Source: Acidimicrobiaceae bacterium (lineage in GTDB: Bacteria; Actinomycetota; Acidimicrobiia; Acidimicrobiales; RAAP-2). From it: DNA of 40,674 nt. The stretch's first letter is position 1. Every line of letters begins with the position of its first letter. The position numbers and the translations under genes were made by a program. The stretch lies in the NCBI GenBank assembly GCA_003161255.1, contig PMOQ01000026.1, forward strand, positions 1 through 40,674. Direction: 5' to 3'. Of the stretch, positions 39,461 to 40,674 are shown piece after piece. The notes under the pieces were generated by a model. That model searched no databases, was not told where the DNA came from, and was given only the letters and a program-made list of their open reading frames with translations.

Positions 39461-40152
39461 CCGCCCGTCTCCGATCCCAACACCTCGTCGATGTCGGCGA
39501 CCATGCCGCTATAGAAGGGCCCGAACTCGGCGTAGTGGGCCGAGGCCTCGTCGAAACGCATCTCGTACACGCACGCCTTCAGGTCGTCGGGGTGCGGTGC
39601 GAACAGGGTCACGCCCCACTCCCAGTCGTCGAGCCCGGTCGAACCGGTGATGAGCTGGAGGACGCGGCCCCGAAACGTCCGGCCCAGCGCCCCGTGGGCG
39701 AGCATGAGCCGCTTGCGTTCCTCGAAGTCGAGCGCGTACCAGTTGTGGTCGGCGTTGCGCCGCTTCGACATCGGGTAGAAGCAGAACGCAGGCATCCCAT
39801 CGGGCGGCAACTGCGGGAACAGGCGGGCCCGCCGCATCTCCTCGGGGGCGCCGGCCGCATACTCGGACACCTCGGTGAGCGAGACGTAGGACGAGACGAT
39901 GTCGAGGCCGGCCCGGCCGCAGGCCCGCTGGAACTCCCACAGCGCCCAGAGATCGGGGCCGATGGCCACGAACCCGGCATCGGCCTTGTGGCCCAGAATG
40001 GCCGCCGTGACCAGCTGGCCCCCCTCGCTCACCAGATGCTTCTCCGCGTCCCGGACGGCTGCCGCGTCGACGGGGCCGCGCAGCCGGCAGAATAGGTGCA
40101 GCACGCCCAGGCCCTCCGTGGGGACCAGGGGCTCGTCATTCGACCGACTCAT
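39457..40152 (-). CDS. hemQ: Coproheme decarboxylase HemQ (ChdC)
   Basis: A 231-residue chlorite-dismutase-fold protein that decarboxylates coproheme III to heme b, the last step of the coproporphyrin pathway in actinobacteria. Y126 in FCFYPMSKRR, H153 in MLAHGALGR (proximal ligand) and GSTGLDDWEWGVTLFA with EMRFDEASAHYAEFGPFY are characteristic of the actinobacterial form. The start is ATG. It is first of an overlapping hemQ-larE-NIL operon; no other heme genes lie near. Confidence 0.95.
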   Translation of the reverse strand: MSRSNDEPLVPTEGLGVLHLFCRLRGPVDAAAVRDAEKHLVSEGGQLVTAAILGHKADAGFVAIGPDLWALWEFQRACGRAGLDIVSSYVSLTEVSEYAAGAPEEMRRARLFPQLPPDGMPAFCFYPMSKRRNADHNWYALDFEERKRLMLAHGALGRTFRGRVLQLITGSTGLDDWEWGVTLFAPHPDDLKACVYEMRFDEASAHYAEFGPFYSGMVADIDEVLGSETGG

Positions 40153-40174
40153 CGCAGTCAGTCTAGGAACGAAA

Positions 40175-40191
40175 GCCCGGGCGGCCCGGGG
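40175..40191 (-). terminator. Possible terminator after groEL
   Basis: The plus-strand sequence gcccgggcggcccgggg has a six-base perfect stem CCCGGG/CCCGGG and a three-base loop. On the minus strand, downstream of groEL, it is followed by ctttcgttcc, a T-rich run. It fits a rho-independent terminator between groEL and hemQ, though the stem is short. Confidence 0.4.
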
Positions 40192-40227
40192 CGAGGGGTT
40201 GCTCGCTCCGGACCGGGTACGGCGGGT

Positions 40228-40674
40228 TTAGAAGTCGTCCATGCCCCCGCCGGGCATGGCGGGAGCCCTCTCCTCGGGCTTGTCGACGATGACCGCCTCG
40301 GTGGTGAGGAAGAGCGCCGCGATCGAGGCTGCGTTCTGGAGCGCCGACCGGGTGACCTTCGCAGCGTCGATGACGCCGGCCTTGAACAGGTCGCCGTACT
40401 CCATGGTGGCTGCGTTGAGCCCGTCTGCGGGGTTCTTCATCTCGCGCACCCGCTCGACCACGACGCCGCCTTCCAGGCCCGCGTTCACGGCGATCTGCTT
40501 CAGCGGCTCCTCGACAGCCCGGGCCACGATCCGGGCGCCGGTCGCCTCGTCGCCTTCGAGCTTCTCGGCGAGCGCCAGGACGTTCTTCTGGGCGCGCAGG
40601 AGGGCCACGCCACCGCCGGGCACGACGCCCTCCTCGATGGCCGCCTTGGTGGTCGAGACGGCGTCCTCGATGCG
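40228..40674 (-). CDS. groL: Chaperonin GroEL, C-terminal part
   Basis: The last 148 residues of GroEL; the gene runs off the right end of the window. Readable parts include [32 protein letters not shown]-type [15 protein letters not shown], and the terminal sequence MPGGGMDDF. GroEL forms the double-ring ATP-dependent folding chamber. The Gly-Met tail is the short MPGGGMDDF rather than a long GGM repeat; the His-rich tail of actinobacterial GroEL1 is absent, so this is the housekeeping-like copy. groES would be upstream, outside the window. Confidence 0.97.
   Translation of the reverse strand, partial: RIEDAVSTTKAAIEEGVVPGGGVALLRAQKNVLALAEKLEGDEATGARIVARAVEEPLKQIAVNAGLEGGVVVERVREMKNPADGLNAATMEYGDLFKAGVIDAAKVTRSALQNAASIAALFLTTEAVIVDKPEERAPAMPGGGMDDF

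Overview
The window is high-GC, densely packed bacterial chromosome with many GTG starts and many 1-4 nt gene overlaps. Several markers point to an actinobacterium: a GAAC-N4-GTTC SOS box upstream of recA, the rimO-pgsA-cinA cluster near recA, an actinobacterial-type HemQ, and a GroEL ending in MPGGGMDDF. The class is not fixed by the sequence; Acidimicrobiia or a relative is my guess. I see no rRNA, CRISPR array or insertion sequence.

Layout. 1-4778: 3' end of a tRNA-Lys, two GNAT acetyltransferases, a left-handed beta-helix acyltransferase, a Tat-exported N,N-dimethylformamidase-like protein and a DUF3048 lipoprotein. 4801-11236: the recA neighbourhood (recA with SOS box, thpR, a DinB-fold protein, a hypothetical, an XRE regulator with its own candidate operator, and the overlapping rimO-pgsA-cinA operon). 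11284-14859: a small, AT-richer integrated element whose large serine recombinase runs into the 3' end of tRNA-Ser(GCT). Because rimO lies on its other side, the element can be at most about 3.6 kb; it carries only four small unrecognised genes besides the recombinase. 15074-20486: an Ig-like/beta-propeller pair, a Nudix hydrolase divergent from a CYTH-CHAD protein, and a TauE/SafE permease. 20488-28387: a minus-strand run of small membrane protein, patatin phospholipase, Lhr helicase, PxpA and a fused PxpB-PxpC. 28449-31355: a translationally coupled PD-(D/E)XK nuclease and a partner that looks like its active-site-dead paralogue, then a phosphotransferase. 31552-40674: tRNA-Ser(TGA), pheA, larB-larC, hydrolase, DoxX, Fpg/Nei-like glycosylase, GNAT, Nudix, a Cys-rich small protein, the hemQ-larE-NIL operon and the 3' part of groEL.

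How the genes work together. Three of the nickel-pincer-nucleotide genes (larB, larC, larE) are here in two clusters, but no lactate racemase LarA is seen, so the client enzyme is elsewhere or different. PxpA and PxpBC make a complete ATP-dependent 5-oxoprolinase. RecA, Lhr, the Fpg-like protein and the nuclease pair are DNA-maintenance functions. The best candidates for something undescribed are the nuclease/pseudonuclease pair at 28449-30259 and the mini-element at tRNA-Ser, whose recombinase gene appears to change its 3' end on integration.
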